From NCBI GenBank assembly GCA_013388835.1, contig JACAEL010000018.1, forward strand, positions 48,860 to 112,859: 64,000 nt of DNA, read 5' to 3'. Source of the stretch: Candidatus Thorarchaeota archaeon. GTDB taxonomy: Archaea > Asgardarchaeota > Thorarchaeia > Thorarchaeales > Thorarchaeaceae. The notes below the pieces were generated by a model. That model searched no databases, was not told the origin of the DNA, and saw only the letters and a list, made by a program, of their open reading frames with translations. Positions 26,620 to 35,227 of the stretch are shown one piece after another (position 1 is the first letter of the stretch; every line of letters begins with the position of its first letter). Both the position numbers and the translations under genes were made by a program.

Positions 26620-27995
26620 CAGGAGAAGACATGCTACTGGTTCTTGTAGATGCTGCTCTGGACCGTGCCAAGTCCAGGTCCAAGGCAGCGATAGCCGAAG
26701 TGGTCCACACCAGGACCTCGCAGATAAGGTTCTCACAAAACGCAGTTGACGTCGTCACCAGATGGGACGAGACAAAGATGAATCTCTTCGTGGACATTGA
26801 TGGAAAGAAGACGAGCATCACGTCGGTCGCTGTGAGCTCGGCTGATGATGTGCGTCGTCTTGTTGACGAGACCATCGACTTCTCGAAGAGACTTCCAGAC
26901 TCCATGTTCTATCAGGGGGTCGAGGACAGGGTCTCATCCTACTCCCAGCTCGAGATGAGAGTGGACGACCGGATAGACGACTTCACGGAGAAGGCACCGG
27001 GCATCATCTCGAGCGCGATTGATGCTGCGCTCACCGAAGGTGCCAAGCGAGTGGCAGGCGCACTGGCCTTCGGAAAGACCGTCAGTGTGATGCGATCCTC
27101 GCTGGGTCCATCCGGCACACATCGTGAGACCTCATATGACCTGAACGTGAGAGCATTCCAAGAAGAACTCGACTACTCGGGTCAAGGCCTGAGCTGTGGC
27201 ACTATGCCCACAAGGGCAGAGAAGGAGATGCGCGAGGCGGGTGCCCAAGCGGGAAGGCTCTCCAAGCAGGCCCGAGGAGCAAGACAGGGAGACTCGGGAA
27301 CATACGATGTGGTGATGAGCCCGACTGTGGCGGCGAACGTGATTGGCCAGATTGTCGGTACTGCCAACCCGTTCATGGTCCTCATCGGAATGTCCCCGCT
27401 GGGGGACAGGATAGGACAGAAGATGGCACCTGACTTCGTCACGGCGGCAGAGGACCCGCACTTCCCGGGAGGACTGGCAAGCAGAGCCTACGACTTCGAG
27501 GGGACGCCAACCAGAAAGACACTGGTCTTCGACAAGGGGGTCTTGAAGGGTTTCATTCACAACACGACCACCGCACGAATGTTCGATACTGTGTCGACAG
27601 GCAACTCTGCTGTGGTGGGTATCGGACATGGAGCAAGCATGCTGCTTCCAAACGACAGCAACATTGTCTTCGAGGCTGGCGACCATTCTCTGGAGGAGCT
27701 GCTTGAGAGTAACAGACGAACCATATACGTGATGTCGAACTGGTATACCAGATGGCAGAATCACCAGACCACTGACTTCTCCACAATCCCGCGGGACGCC
27801 ATCTTCCTCATCGAACATGGAGACATGAAGCCCATCAAGAACATCCGCATCAGCGACAATCAGCTGCGGATGCTGGCCAACATCACAGCCCTCGGAAAGG
27901 AGCGCAAGCAAGTGTACTGGTGGGAGGTCAGCACGCCGACCGTCATCCCAGCCATGAGAATCGCCGACTGCAGAATCACCACTGCAACCAAGTAG
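26616..27995 (+). CDS. tldE: TldE/PmbA-family partner subunit
   Basis: 459 residues from GTG 26616. ATG 26631, preceded by AGGAGAAG, is an equally good start and would remove five residues. It belongs to the PmbA/TldD family but lacks the HExxxH zinc motif, as expected for TldE, which shapes the closed chamber around the TldD active site. Typical family blocks are VVMSPTVAANVIGQIV in the middle and NIVFEAGDHSLEELL towards the C-terminus. The gene overlaps tldD and ends at a strong hairpin shared with the convergent fdhD-like gene. Confidence 0.92.
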   Translation: MTGEDMLLVLVDAALDRAKSRSKAAIAEVVHTRTSQIRFSQNAVDVVTRWDETKMNLFVDIDGKKTSITSVAVSSADDVRRLVDETIDFSKRLPDSMFYQGVEDRVSSYSQLEMRVDDRIDDFTEKAPGIISSAIDAALTEGAKRVAGALAFGKTVSVMRSSLGPSGTHRETSYDLNVRAFQEELDYSGQGLSCGTMPTRAEKEMREAGAQAGRLSKQARGARQGDSGTYDVVMSPTVAANVIGQIVGTANPFMVLIGMSPLGDRIGQKMAPDFVTAAEDPHFPGGLASRAYDFEGTPTRKTLVFDKGVLKGFIHNTTTARMFDTVSTGNSAVVGIGHGASMLLPNDSNIVFEAGDHSLEELLESNRRTIYVMSNWYTRWQNHQTTDFSTIPRDAIFLIEHGDMKPIKNIRISDNQLRMLANITALGKERKQVYWWEVSTPTVIPAMRIADCRITTATK

Positions 27996-28004
27996 GATAT
28001 GAAC

Positions 28005-28032
28005 GAGGTCTCAGGCAGCAGCGTGAGACCTC
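28005..28032. terminator. Bidirectional hairpin between tldE and fdhD-like gene
   Basis: GAGGTCTCA (28005-28013) and TGAGACCTC (28024-28032) are a perfect 9-bp inverted repeat with a 10-base loop, nine bases after the tldE stop. The right arm overlaps the stop codon of the convergent gene. AGTCTTCTATTCTC follows on the plus strand. It probably ends both transcripts. Confidence 0.7.
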
Positions 28033-28747
28033 AGTCTTCTATTCTCGTACCACCTTCGTGGTAGAGCCAGAAGCCCTCATCAGACAGCTTCCCAATCAGC
28101 GTGACACCACTGGCGGCTGCAAGACCTATGGCTGCATCTGATGCCACCGCCAGTGAGACCACACAGGGGACTCGCGTACGAACGGCCTTGTTCAGAATGT
28201 CATGTGTGACTCTGCCGGAGGACAGAAGCAATGAGTGTGACAGACACCAACGGGCCCTGAGTGCCGTACCGATGGCCTTGTCCACCGCACTGTGCCTACT
28301 GATGTCCTCCACGAAGACCACTTCAGCATTGGCGGGGTTCGCCACGACTGCAAAGTGTGCACCTCCCGTCTCCTTGTGCAGCGTCTGTCGACGAATAGCA
28401 GACTTCCTGAGAGAGAAGAGGTACTCTCGTCGCAGCGATGATGCCCATCGGTCGTCTGCCAAAGACTCGGACGGTGCATCGATAGTAGTGACGTGACATG
28501 TGTTCGCATCCATCCGGAGGGACGAGACACAGCTGACTGACGGGACCAGACCCTCAGACAGCAGATGCCCCAGCACGAGTTCATCCTCAAGACCAGGGCT
28601 GTGCACCAGTACCGATACCCGCCTCTCGTTGAGAAACACCTCTGTCATGGACTCTACTGCCACGGTCTCTTCCATCGTGGCTCGGTTCGCACCAACTATC
28701 CTCTGGACCAGTACTCTCCTGTAGAGACTCGAGTGTAGGTCGCTCAT
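28031..28747 (-). CDS. FdhD-like protein lacking the cysteine motif
   Basis: 238 residues, close to FdhD length. FdhD carries sulfur from IscS to the molybdenum or tungsten cofactor of formate dehydrogenase, using a conserved CxxC loop. Here the family core is clear: TGGAHFA, VFVEDISRHSAVDKAIG, LLLSSGRVTHDILNKAVRT and IGLAAASGVTLIG. The segment that should hold SSCGxCG reads WASSLRREYLFSLRKSAIRR, with no Cys pair. The protein has four cysteines in all (VSCV, NTCH, RWCL, VPCV), none in CxxC form. Sulfur transfer by the usual route therefore seems impossible; it may bind cofactor or act as a chaperone. No formate dehydrogenase gene is in the window. It starts at ATG 28747 and stands alone. Confidence 0.85.
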   Translation of the reverse strand: MSDLHSSLYRRVLVQRIVGANRATMEETVAVESMTEVFLNERRVSVLVHSPGLEDELVLGHLLSEGLVPSVSCVSSLRMDANTCHVTTIDAPSESLADDRWASSLRREYLFSLRKSAIRRQTLHKETGGAHFAVVANPANAEVVFVEDISRHSAVDKAIGTALRARWCLSHSLLLSSGRVTHDILNKAVRTRVPCVVSLAVASDAAIGLAAASGVTLIGKLSDEGFWLYHEGGTRIED

Positions 28748-29315
28748 ACCTTTCTCAGCCTTGCCACAAGTCCGACCGAGGCTACATCACTCTGGACGCC
28801 ATTCGGCCAGACCAGATGTGATCGGGGTGGAGCCCGGTCGATATCAACTTAACAGCGGCACTTACTGGACGCCATTTGAATACAACATCCACAACACAAC
28901 ATCCAGTCTGATAAGTGGATGGCAGTATGTCCTGGACAAGTTGACAGAAAGGAATCTCATCGTTGTGTCTGTGCATCGTTCATTCTTAGTTGGACAGAGT
29001 TTGACACAGGAGTCTTGTCACTCCCAGGAGACGGCACTGGGAAGGGTCACTCCTCGAGAAGAGGTCTCATGAGGTGTCGAACCGACCTCGGGCTCTCCTT
29101 TCCCGCACGGAGGTATATATGCACCACGCAGCGATGTCTAACCAAGACCGCCCAACTTCCGTGCAGCTGCTGCCAACCCCTTCGCATGGCCCATCACTGT
29201 GACTGTGTACAAATGTGAAAGACAACAACAGGTCAGAGCCAACGCCCAACACCCACAGGGATACGCTCATATCTGCGAGGTCTTGTCGGAGTCAGAACAG
29301 CAGGGATTCGGCTGA
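28748..29315. other. 568-bp region without a convincing gene
   Basis: It lies between the fdhD-like gene and the MFS exporter. It holds an exact 12-bp direct repeat CTGGACGCCATT (28792-28803 and 28865-28876) and a good plus-strand TATA box (29111-29120). The short open frames on both strands have poor protein composition. A small RNA starting near 29143, or a long leader for the MFS gene, would fit the TATA box. Confidence 0.45.
29111..29120 (+). promoter_or_regulatory. TATA box before MFS exporter
   Basis: AGGTATATAT, preceded by GCACGG. The predicted start is near 29143, about 170 bases before the MFS ATG. It is the best promoter candidate in the 568-bp gap, but the leader would be long. 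Confidence 0.45.
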
Positions 29316-30761
29316 ATGCAGCAAGTATCGTCAAGAACCCACATCGCCGCCCCGGGGCCTTACAGACTCGTGGCAGCGACAAGCTTTGGGGTCCTTCTCA
29401 GCGCAATGGATTCCTCGATAGTGAATGTCTCGTTGGCAACCATGGAGGTCTCATTTGGGGTCGGGCTGCTCGAGATACAGTGGGTCGTGCTTGCCTATCT
29501 GCTGATACTCACGTCATCCATGCCTCTGACCGGGAAGTTTGGGGACCGATTCGGAAAGAAGAGGGTGTTCCAGGCAGGCATGGCCGTATTCGTCGGCGGG
29601 TCACTCGCATGCGCTCTGTCGCCATCCCTTGTCGTGCTTGTGACATGCAGAGGGCTTCAGGCTGTGGGAGCAAGCATGATGGCGGCCAATGGACTGGCGA
29701 TTGTCACCTACTTCACGACCAACGAGAATCGCGGAAGAGCTATCGGAATGAACTCGGTCGTTCTTGCGGCAGCCCTTGGTCTGGGCCCGGTGATTGGAGG
29801 CATTCTCTCACAGAACTTCGGGTGGCCGAGCATATTCCTCATCAACCTGCCATTGGGGGCGATTGGGTTTCTTGTTGTCGCCAGGGTGATTCCTGAGACA
29901 GAGCGGGTACACGAGGTGAGGTTCGACTCGGTTGGCGCAGTCCTCTTCTTTCTCGCACTACTCATCTTCATCCATGCAATCTCGGTATCCTCCAGTGTCA
30001 GCGTGATTCAGTCACTGATTCACCTTGCCGCGGGACTTACGGTCTCTGTCGTCTTCATTCTGAGAGAGAGGGGTTTCTCCAGCCCAATAATACCTGTGAG
30101 CGTACTCGTGGACCGCAGAATCTCAACAGGAATCGTGTCATCCATCTTGTCATACATGGCACTTGTACCAGTGTCGCTGCTCATTCCTCTGTGGCTACAG
30201 GAAGCCATGGACCTCACACAGAGCCAGACCGGTCTCTTCCTCACTGTTCATCCAATCACGATATCAGTAACAGGCCCATTGGCGGGACTCCTCTCCGAGA
30301 GGATTGACACACGGATACAGAGCGGCCTCGGTCTCGGTCTCGAGATTGTAGGACTTGTCATCATTGCCCTCGCCGTGCCGAACCTACCACTCATGGTCGC
30401 TGGGGTCATTGTCATGGGCACTGGACTCTCAGTCTTCAGCGTCTCGAACGGCAACTCACTAATGACCTCGGCTCCTAGGAACTACATGGGAGTGGTGAGC
30501 GCACTAACAAACATCTCAAGGACTGCAGGGTTCTCAGCTGGTACAGCGATGACGTCGGCGGTATTCACAATGTACTTCTTGGGCCTCAGCCAATCGTTGC
30601 AGTTCTTCGAGGCCTATGGTACCGGTCTGTCGTGGACCATTCTGACGTTCTGCATACTTGTCGCCGTTGCTATAGTCATATCATCGCTCAGAGGACTGAA
30701 TCCTGCCGAGATCGAGCGTCGCAGACCGCAGTCTGATAGCAGCAGGACAGGCGAGGCATAG
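29316..30761 (+). CDS. MFS drug exporter, DHA2/EmrB-QacA type (14 helices)
   Basis: 481 residues with about 14 membrane helices, the DHA2 plan. Residue D31 in helix 1 (LLSAMDSSIVNVSL) is the charged residue typical of this subfamily, motif A is GKFGDRFGKKRVF between helices 2 and 3, and motif C-like text GLGPVIGGILSQNFGW lies in helix 5. DHA2 proteins are proton-driven exporters of amphipathic compounds; the substrate here is unknown. The ATG at 29316 gives a short polar N-terminus before helix 1. The gene is convergent with the M48 protease gene, 28 bp apart. Confidence 0.9.
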   Translation: MQQVSSRTHIAAPGPYRLVAATSFGVLLSAMDSSIVNVSLATMEVSFGVGLLEIQWVVLAYLLILTSSMPLTGKFGDRFGKKRVFQAGMAVFVGGSLACALSPSLVVLVTCRGLQAVGASMMAANGLAIVTYFTTNENRGRAIGMNSVVLAAALGLGPVIGGILSQNFGWPSIFLINLPLGAIGFLVVARVIPETERVHEVRFDSVGAVLFFLALLIFIHAISVSSSVSVIQSLIHLAAGLTVSVVFILRERGFSSPIIPVSVLVDRRISTGIVSSILSYMALVPVSLLIPLWLQEAMDLTQSQTGLFLTVHPITISVTGPLAGLLSERIDTRIQSGLGLGLEIVGLVIIALAVPNLPLMVAGVIVMGTGLSVFSVSNGNSLMTSAPRNYMGVVSALTNISRTAGFSAGTAMTSAVFTMYFLGLSQSLQFFEAYGTGLSWTILTFCILVAVAIVISSLRGLNPAEIERRRPQSDSSRTGEA

Positions 30762-30789
30762 GGTCGAGCAAGAACAGGCTCTCGAGCGA

Positions 30790-32145
30790 CTACACACCAT
30801 AGACATCCGCCAGGAACAGGACTCTGCTTCGGAAGTCGGGATGATCCATTGCAAGCAGGTTCTGACTGATCTCGTTATCGAAGAGCAACTTGCCGGGATT
30901 CTCGCGCAGTAGTCTCACGAGGTCCGTCAATTCCTGACCTGTAAGACGCTGATCGCTGTTGCTGTCCGCGCTGCGCCAGTCGATAGTCTTCTTCTCTCTC
31001 GTGTCGCGCAACGAGGCGGAGTCTTTCGACCTCTTCGTGATCAACCTGTCAATCGCAGGTCGAATCATGCGTTCCACTTCTTCGTCGCTAATGGACACAC
31101 CATATACGTCCCTGAGCGCAGCAAGCTTGTTGCGGAGAAAGAGCCGAGGTGCAGCCTGACGCGCGTTGTCTTCGTCTATTCCATCCAGAGGATACGACTG
31201 AATCATCTGCCCCAGCTCAGTGCCACTGATGGGCTGAGTTCTGGCCGGATTCAGAGACTCCAGCCAGCGGACCTCTTCAATGAGCGCCGTGACGGCCTCC
31301 ACTCTCTGTCCCAGTACAGTCAATGCATTGATGGTTGTCTCGAAGCCTAGCAGCTCAGCTGCATGGTAGTCACTCAGGAGCTCGGCTGCCCTTGAGGCCC
31401 TCGTGACCACGAGGTGACCAAGGAAGACCATGGCGCGGGAGAGAATGAAGAAGCCGAAGAGCATCCCAGCACGTACGAGGGCAAGAGCAGGATTGAGATT
31501 GACAAGTAGTGCGACAACGGACGCGAGCAGGAGCCTGACGTAGATATAGAAGTAGATGGCATCCACAAAGACGGAGGGCATCCGAGTCAGAATGGAGACC
31601 ATCGAGTCACGGTTCTTGACGTGACCGACCTCGTGGGCGATGATGGCTCTCACCTCCTCCGGACTGAGCAGGTCTAGGAGGTTGCTGTGAAGAACCACAA
31701 CCGTCCCCAAGAGAGGAAGAGAAAAAGTGAAGGCGTTTGGAAGCGGGGAACGCATGAGGTACACCTCGCGGACCTTCTGCCCACTGCGCTCTGCAATCTC
31801 CAGAGTCCAACGCACAATCTCCTCTGCAGCGAACTTGCACCCAGAACTCACGTTCATTGAAAGAGTCGGGTAAAGCCGGACAAGGTCCTTACTGGCTCGG
31901 ACTCGGAACGCTAAGAGGTAAATCATGAGGACCTGAAAGCCAACGACCATGAAGAAGAGCGATGCGGAAAGAAACGGGTTGTGCCTGCTAAGGTCAAAAC
32001 CCACGACGAGCACAGTTGACTCGTCTAGGTACATCAGGGAAACAGTCAGTATCTGGATAAGGTCAAGCACCAAGAAGATCACAAGCGCGTTCCACTTGGA
32101 CCTGGAAACACCAGCAACAGCTCCAGTCATTCTCTCTGCGGACAT
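30790..32145 (-). CDS. M48-family (HtpX-like) membrane protease with EF-hand-like loop
   Basis: About 451 residues from ATG 32145. TTG 32158-32160 behind AGGAGG is an alternative start, and a TTAAAAG box would make ATG 32145 leaderless. Two N-terminal helices (about 15-40 and 55-80) precede the zinc motif HEVGH (171-175) in IIAHEVGHVKNRD, the M48 signature; two further helices and the downstream Glu region (RAAELLSDYHAAELLG, with ELLSD in place of the usual ExxAD) complete the family core. HtpX proteases clear damaged membrane proteins. The C-terminal 100 residues are extra: residues 394-405 read DSNSDQRLTGQE, which fits a 12-residue EF-hand calcium loop (D1, N3, D5, L8, E12) between two likely helices. 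It is probably the last gene of a minus-strand set with the two small membrane-protein genes upstream. Confidence 0.87.
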   Translation of the reverse strand: MSAERMTGAVAGVSRSKWNALVIFLVLDLIQILTVSLMYLDESTVLVVGFDLSRHNPFLSASLFFMVVGFQVLMIYLLAFRVRASKDLVRLYPTLSMNVSSGCKFAAEEIVRWTLEIAERSGQKVREVYLMRSPLPNAFTFSLPLLGTVVVLHSNLLDLLSPEEVRAIIAHEVGHVKNRDSMVSILTRMPSVFVDAIYFYIYVRLLLASVVALLVNLNPALALVRAGMLFGFFILSRAMVFLGHLVVTRASRAAELLSDYHAAELLGFETTINALTVLGQRVEAVTALIEEVRWLESLNPARTQPISGTELGQMIQSYPLDGIDEDNARQAAPRLFLRNKLAALRDVYGVSISDEEVERMIRPAIDRLITKRSKDSASLRDTREKKTIDWRSADSNSDQRLTGQELTDLVRLLRENPGKLLFDNEISQNLLAMDHPDFRSRVLFLADVYGV

Positions 32146-32212
32146 CTTGGCCTCACGCAACACTCGCCTCCTTTTAACTGCGCCCATACGGAGTGCCACA
32201 CTCCGTACCAAA

Positions 32213-32602
32213 TCATGCCGAAGCGACGTCAGACTGAGCCTGCGCGGGCTCGGGAAAGACGAAAGAGATCTCTGCTCGCGGCAGTCGTGCAGTGGCAAAG
32301 TAGACTGAGAGTGCTATGAACGCCAGTGGCAGTGTTATCAACACGACATAACTCACGAGGAGCAGCGCCGCAGTCAGAATGCAGAGGTTCTCCCACCCGT
32401 GCTCGTCTCTAGTGAGTCCGACCAGCCCGCCCGCGACAAAGCAGGTCATCATCTGAGCGACCCAGAATATGCTCCACTGATTCATGAACTCGACGCGTAC
32501 AGGGTCATCCAACGCGAGGCCGGGCAGCATCGGCAACAGTGACAGGGACCCAAATGCTCCTTCAATGACGAGAATGACGAGCAGTGCGGGAAGCAACCAC
32601 AT
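32213..32602 (-). CDS. Small membrane protein, unknown
   Basis: About 129 residues from ATG 32602, with four hydrophobic segments starting directly with WLLPALLVILVIEG. An earlier in-frame ATG at 32653 would add 17 residues and lengthen the overlap with the upstream zinc/membrane gene from 41 to 92 bases; neither start has a strong ribosome site. The tail after the last helix is polar (FPEPAQAQSDVASA). I do not recognise the family. It is sandwiched between a zinc-finger membrane protein and the M48 protease, and overlap suggests one transcript. Confidence 0.6.
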   Translation of the reverse strand: MWLLPALLVILVIEGAFGSLSLLPMLPGLALDDPVRVEFMNQWSIFWVAQMMTCFVAGGLVGLTRDEHGWENLCILTAALLLVSYVVLITLPLAFIALSVYFATARLPRAEISFVFPEPAQAQSDVASA

Positions 32603-32963
32603 CTTCTGATGATAGTTCAGAGCAAACCCCAAAGGCCACGGCGAGTATTGCATATCCTGTTGCCGTCAGACCTACTACGGGTCCGATGGATACAACGCTC
32701 TCCACCGTGAGATAGGCGGACATCAGTATACTTGCAGTCATGGGGAACGTGTACACTAAGAAGAGTGCGGCCACGGCAACCACAGCTGCTCCGAGAGCTC
32801 CACATAGGAAGAACATCGGTCTCGCAACGTTTGCTTGGCGCTCCTGAGCGGCTCTTGCACATTCCATGCATGATACCCCTCCGTCGTATCTTACCATCTC
32901 CGTCTTGGTAAGGAGTCTCCCACAGAAGGTGCACTTCACAGATGTCTGTTCAGTCGAGCCCAT
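32562..32963 (-). CDS. Zinc-finger membrane protein, unknown
   Basis: 133 residues from ATG 32963. The N-terminus has two CxxC pairs (CTFC and CMEC, about 20 residues apart), a treble-clef or LIM-like zinc site similar to those in B-box/DUF2085-like small proteins. Three membrane helices follow (about 50-72, 80-95 and 97-118). CTTATCT near 33001 on the minus strand could be the TATA box, which would make the mRNA nearly leaderless. The partner genes downstream are a small membrane protein and an M48 protease, so a membrane quality-control role is possible but only inferred. Confidence 0.65.
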   Translation of the reverse strand: MGSTEQTSVKCTFCGRLLTKTEMVRYDGGVSCMECARAAQERQANVARPMFFLCGALGAAVVAVAALFLVYTFPMTASILMSAYLTVESVVSIGPVVGLTATGYAILAVAFGVCSELSSEDVVASRTARHSRH

Positions 32964-33030
32964 GATTAGCAATTATTGTTCCTTCGCAGCTTGAGCAGAT
33001 AAGCTCTTGTGGCCTACGCTTGCTGGATGA

Positions 33031-33040
33031 GTATATAACT
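33031..33040 (+). promoter_or_regulatory. TATA box of thioredoxin-like gene
   Basis: GTATATAACT, preceded by GGATGA. The predicted start is near 33062, giving a leader of about 30 bases to ATG 33094. The divergent zinc/membrane gene lies on the other side. Confidence 0.6.
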
Positions 33041-33093
33041 GGGCGAAGCAGTAATCGCTTTACGCCAGTGAATCCGCCTCAGTGTGACTCGAA

Positions 33094-33564
33094 ATGGTCG
33101 ACCTCAAGAGTATCAGAGCACGAACGTCTACTGTAAGAGAGTATGTTGACAACGCCGAGCTTGCTGCACGCGACATCATGCTTGAGAAGTACAAGAATTA
33201 CCGTCTTGACATGGATGCCCTGAAGGCTCTCAAGGACGCGGTCAAGGGAGTGGTGACCGTTGTGTTCAGCGCCTCATGGTGTGGGGACTGCAAGAATGCC
33301 ATACCAGTCCTTCTGCATCTTGAGGAAAAGATCAGGATGAACATCCGTGTGTTCGGCACAATCAAGACAGCTCCGCTCAACCCCTCACAGAAGTGGGCCG
33401 TACCACCATCCCCTCCGGAGATACTCGAGTGGAATGTGACGGCCATACCGTGGATTGAGTTCTTCAACAGCAGAGGAAGACGACTTGGAACCATAATAGA
33501 GAAGCCGCATGTCAAGGAGTCCCTTGAGGCCGAGATTCTGTATACGCTGTCAAAAGACAGATAA
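33094..33564 (+). CDS. Thioredoxin-fold protein with WCGDC active site
   Basis: 156 residues, no signal peptide, so cytosolic. The redox motif is WCGDC (Cys63 and Cys66) and the cis-proline is in TAIPW (Pro119), the two hallmarks of an active thioredoxin fold. About 45 extra residues precede the fold and are mostly helical. The stretch between the motif and the cis-Pro is longer than in classical thioredoxin (SQKWAVPPSPPEIL). It may reduce disulfides or act in thiol peroxide defence; a reductase partner is not in the window. A membrane protein gene starts 41 bases downstream and may share the mRNA. Confidence 0.88.
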   Translation: MVDLKSIRARTSTVREYVDNAELAARDIMLEKYKNYRLDMDALKALKDAVKGVVTVVFSASWCGDCKNAIPVLLHLEEKIRMNIRVFGTIKTAPLNPSQKWAVPPSPPEILEWNVTAIPWIEFFNSRGRRLGTIIEKPHVKESLEAEILYTLSKDR

Positions 33565-33605
33565 CCCAGTATGGGACAGACCTTTTGTACACAGGAGGAC
33601 ACAAC

Positions 33606-34877
33606 ATGGACGTTCCCATCATCACTGACTTTCTCAATGGCCTGAAGTTGTTCTGGGCGAACAAGCGCCTGAAGTGGCTGTTTGGCCTATTCATGCTCGG
33701 CCTGATTGTGACTACAGTCGTAGGCAACCTCATGCTGATTGTGGTCAGCATCAACCCGCTGGCCAGTCTCGTAGCCTACTCCGTTCTCGGCGGAATCTGG
33801 CCAGTCTTCTTCATGCTTGCTGCATTCCTGTCGCTGCTGGGTCTGCAGAGATTCGTCGCTAGCGAAGATTCCTACGGAAAGTCGTTCGCTCTCTTCTTTG
33901 TCTGGATGCTCGTGAGCGTATTCACTCTGGCGATGCTGGTGTTGTTCTTCTTCACAGTCCTTGCGATTCTCATATTCGGAGTGGCCTTCATCGGTTGGAT
34001 TGGATTCCAGGCGTATTTTGCGACGAGGACCTCTCTGAAGTATGCCGACATCGCGACAAGAGAGAAGGTGGGAAGAGCGCTCAAGGTCATGGCCGGCTTG
34101 ACTCACATTGTCTGCTACGTAGTGGTCTTCGGCGCACTCATCTTCACGCTGTGGTTGTACGGTGGGACCCTGATTGGAAGCGGAAACGTAGCTACGGTGG
34201 TCTTCCTTGTACTGGGCACGTTGTTTGCAGCAGTCTTCAACTTCATGAATGGCATTGTGCTCGCACGCAACAGGAACAAGCCAGTCCTTGCGAACATATC
34301 TCTGCTCGGTTTCTTCATCGCAGCATACTCCGCCTACTTCATTTACTCTGTTGGAAGCTCGGTAGCGGTACCATTCGACTTGGTGGGCATCACCGTGTCA
34401 CTCTTCTTTGTGCTCTACACCATGAGCGCTGTCGGCAGGACTCTCGCAAGTCGAGCAACCAAGGCCGCACGCTTCAAGATCTCTGCAGAAGTGGCGGCTG
34501 CATTCACATTCTTCTTGGCTGCTGGTTACTACTTCTCCGACAACCTGTTCGAGATATCGGCACACGTACCGGGTGGCGCTATCTTGGGTGCGTCGTTGAG
34601 CGGAATTGTCAAGCTCTTCATCTTTCCGTTTGTCGCCATGATTGGTGAGTTCGTGTACTTGCGGAGACTAGGAAAACCACCAGCGGCACCAACAGCAGAG
34701 GTCACTGAGCAGGAAGCACCTGGAGAGACGACTGTCGAGCCTTCTGGATCAGCTGAAACACCCAGCGACGTAGACGCTGGGCAGACAACCCGCGATGAAC
34801 AGGTCCCGGAAGACCGTGAAGAAGATGCGGGCGAGTCCGAAGAAGACAGCGAGTCCGAAGAAGACACTGAGTCGTAG
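33606..34877 (+). CDS. Polytopic membrane protein with acidic C-terminal tail
   Basis: 423 residues from ATG 33606, which has GGAGGA nine bases before it. About nine or ten membrane helices fill residues 20-350. Residues about 360-423 form an acidic, low-complexity tail of E, D, S, T and P ending in repeated SEED units. The first part (AxxxWANKRLKWLFGLFMLGL) recalls DUF4013/DUF6159-like membrane proteins; I am not sure of the family. The tail is probably cytoplasmic and disordered. It follows the thioredoxin-like gene closely. Function unknown. Confidence 0.75.
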   Translation: MDVPIITDFLNGLKLFWANKRLKWLFGLFMLGLIVTTVVGNLMLIVVSINPLASLVAYSVLGGIWPVFFMLAAFLSLLGLQRFVASEDSYGKSFALFFVWMLVSVFTLAMLVLFFFTVLAILIFGVAFIGWIGFQAYFATRTSLKYADIATREKVGRALKVMAGLTHIVCYVVVFGALIFTLWLYGGTLIGSGNVATVVFLVLGTLFAAVFNFMNGIVLARNRNKPVLANISLLGFFIAAYSAYFIYSVGSSVAVPFDLVGITVSLFFVLYTMSAVGRTLASRATKAARFKISAEVAAAFTFFLAAGYYFSDNLFEISAHVPGGAILGASLSGIVKLFIFPFVAMIGEFVYLRRLGKPPAAPTAEVTEQEAPGETTVEPSGSAETPSDVDAGQTTRDEQVPEDREEDAGESEEDSESEEDTES

Positions 34878-34961
34878 CAGAAAGCACTGCACTGATCGCC
34901 ATCGTCAGTCAGAAACAGTCGCTGTCAAGTGTCCGGGCACTCCTCCGGAGCGACACGGCGT

Positions 34962-35096
34962 ATGCTCCTTAAGAGCATCTGCAGTGAGATGGAAACTCAC
35001 TCGCAGCAGCTCGGCTACGGGCAGACGAGCCCCGCGCGGAGTCTGCCGACTAATCTCCAGCATTCGGGTAGCTGTGGACCGCGCAGGTCTACCCGA
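34962..35096. ncRNA. Candidate structured RNA: four consecutive hairpins
   Basis: Four perfect-arm inverted repeats follow one another. ATGCTC/GAGCAT is at 34962-34978, AGTGAG/CTCACT at 34983-35001, GGCAGAC/GTCTGCC at 35020-35047, and TCGGGTAG/CTACCCGA at 35064-35096. There is no convincing protein gene in 34878-35227. It lies after the membrane-protein gene and before the cupin promoter. It could be a non-coding RNA, a processed 3' region or a complex terminator. Strand is undetermined, and no known RNA family was recognised. Confidence 0.4.
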
Positions 35097-35144
35097 CTCA
35101 CTGCAGAAGACATGTGCAGTGAACAACAGTCCACAAACCGAACG

Positions 35145-35155
35145 CTCATATATCG
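35145..35155 (+). promoter_or_regulatory. TATA box of the cupin gene
   Basis: CTCATATATCG. The predicted start is near 35177, leaving about 50 bases before ATG 35228. Confidence 0.6.
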
Positions 35156-35227
35156 ATTGAGGAGTCAGACATCCTTAGTGTCGGCATTGCAACAGGCATA
35201 CGCAGTCGGTCTGTTGAGGTGAAGTCC

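Noticed and set aside
28761..29072. 103-codon open frame in the 568-bp gap
   Set aside because: The text has no protein-like pattern, and the frame spans the 12-bp repeats; not a convincing gene.
34921..34960. GTCCGGGC text recalling an RNase P RNA conserved block
   Set aside because: The partner blocks (ACAGAAA/GCTTAT type) and the roughly 300-nt length are missing, so RNase P RNA is not supported.
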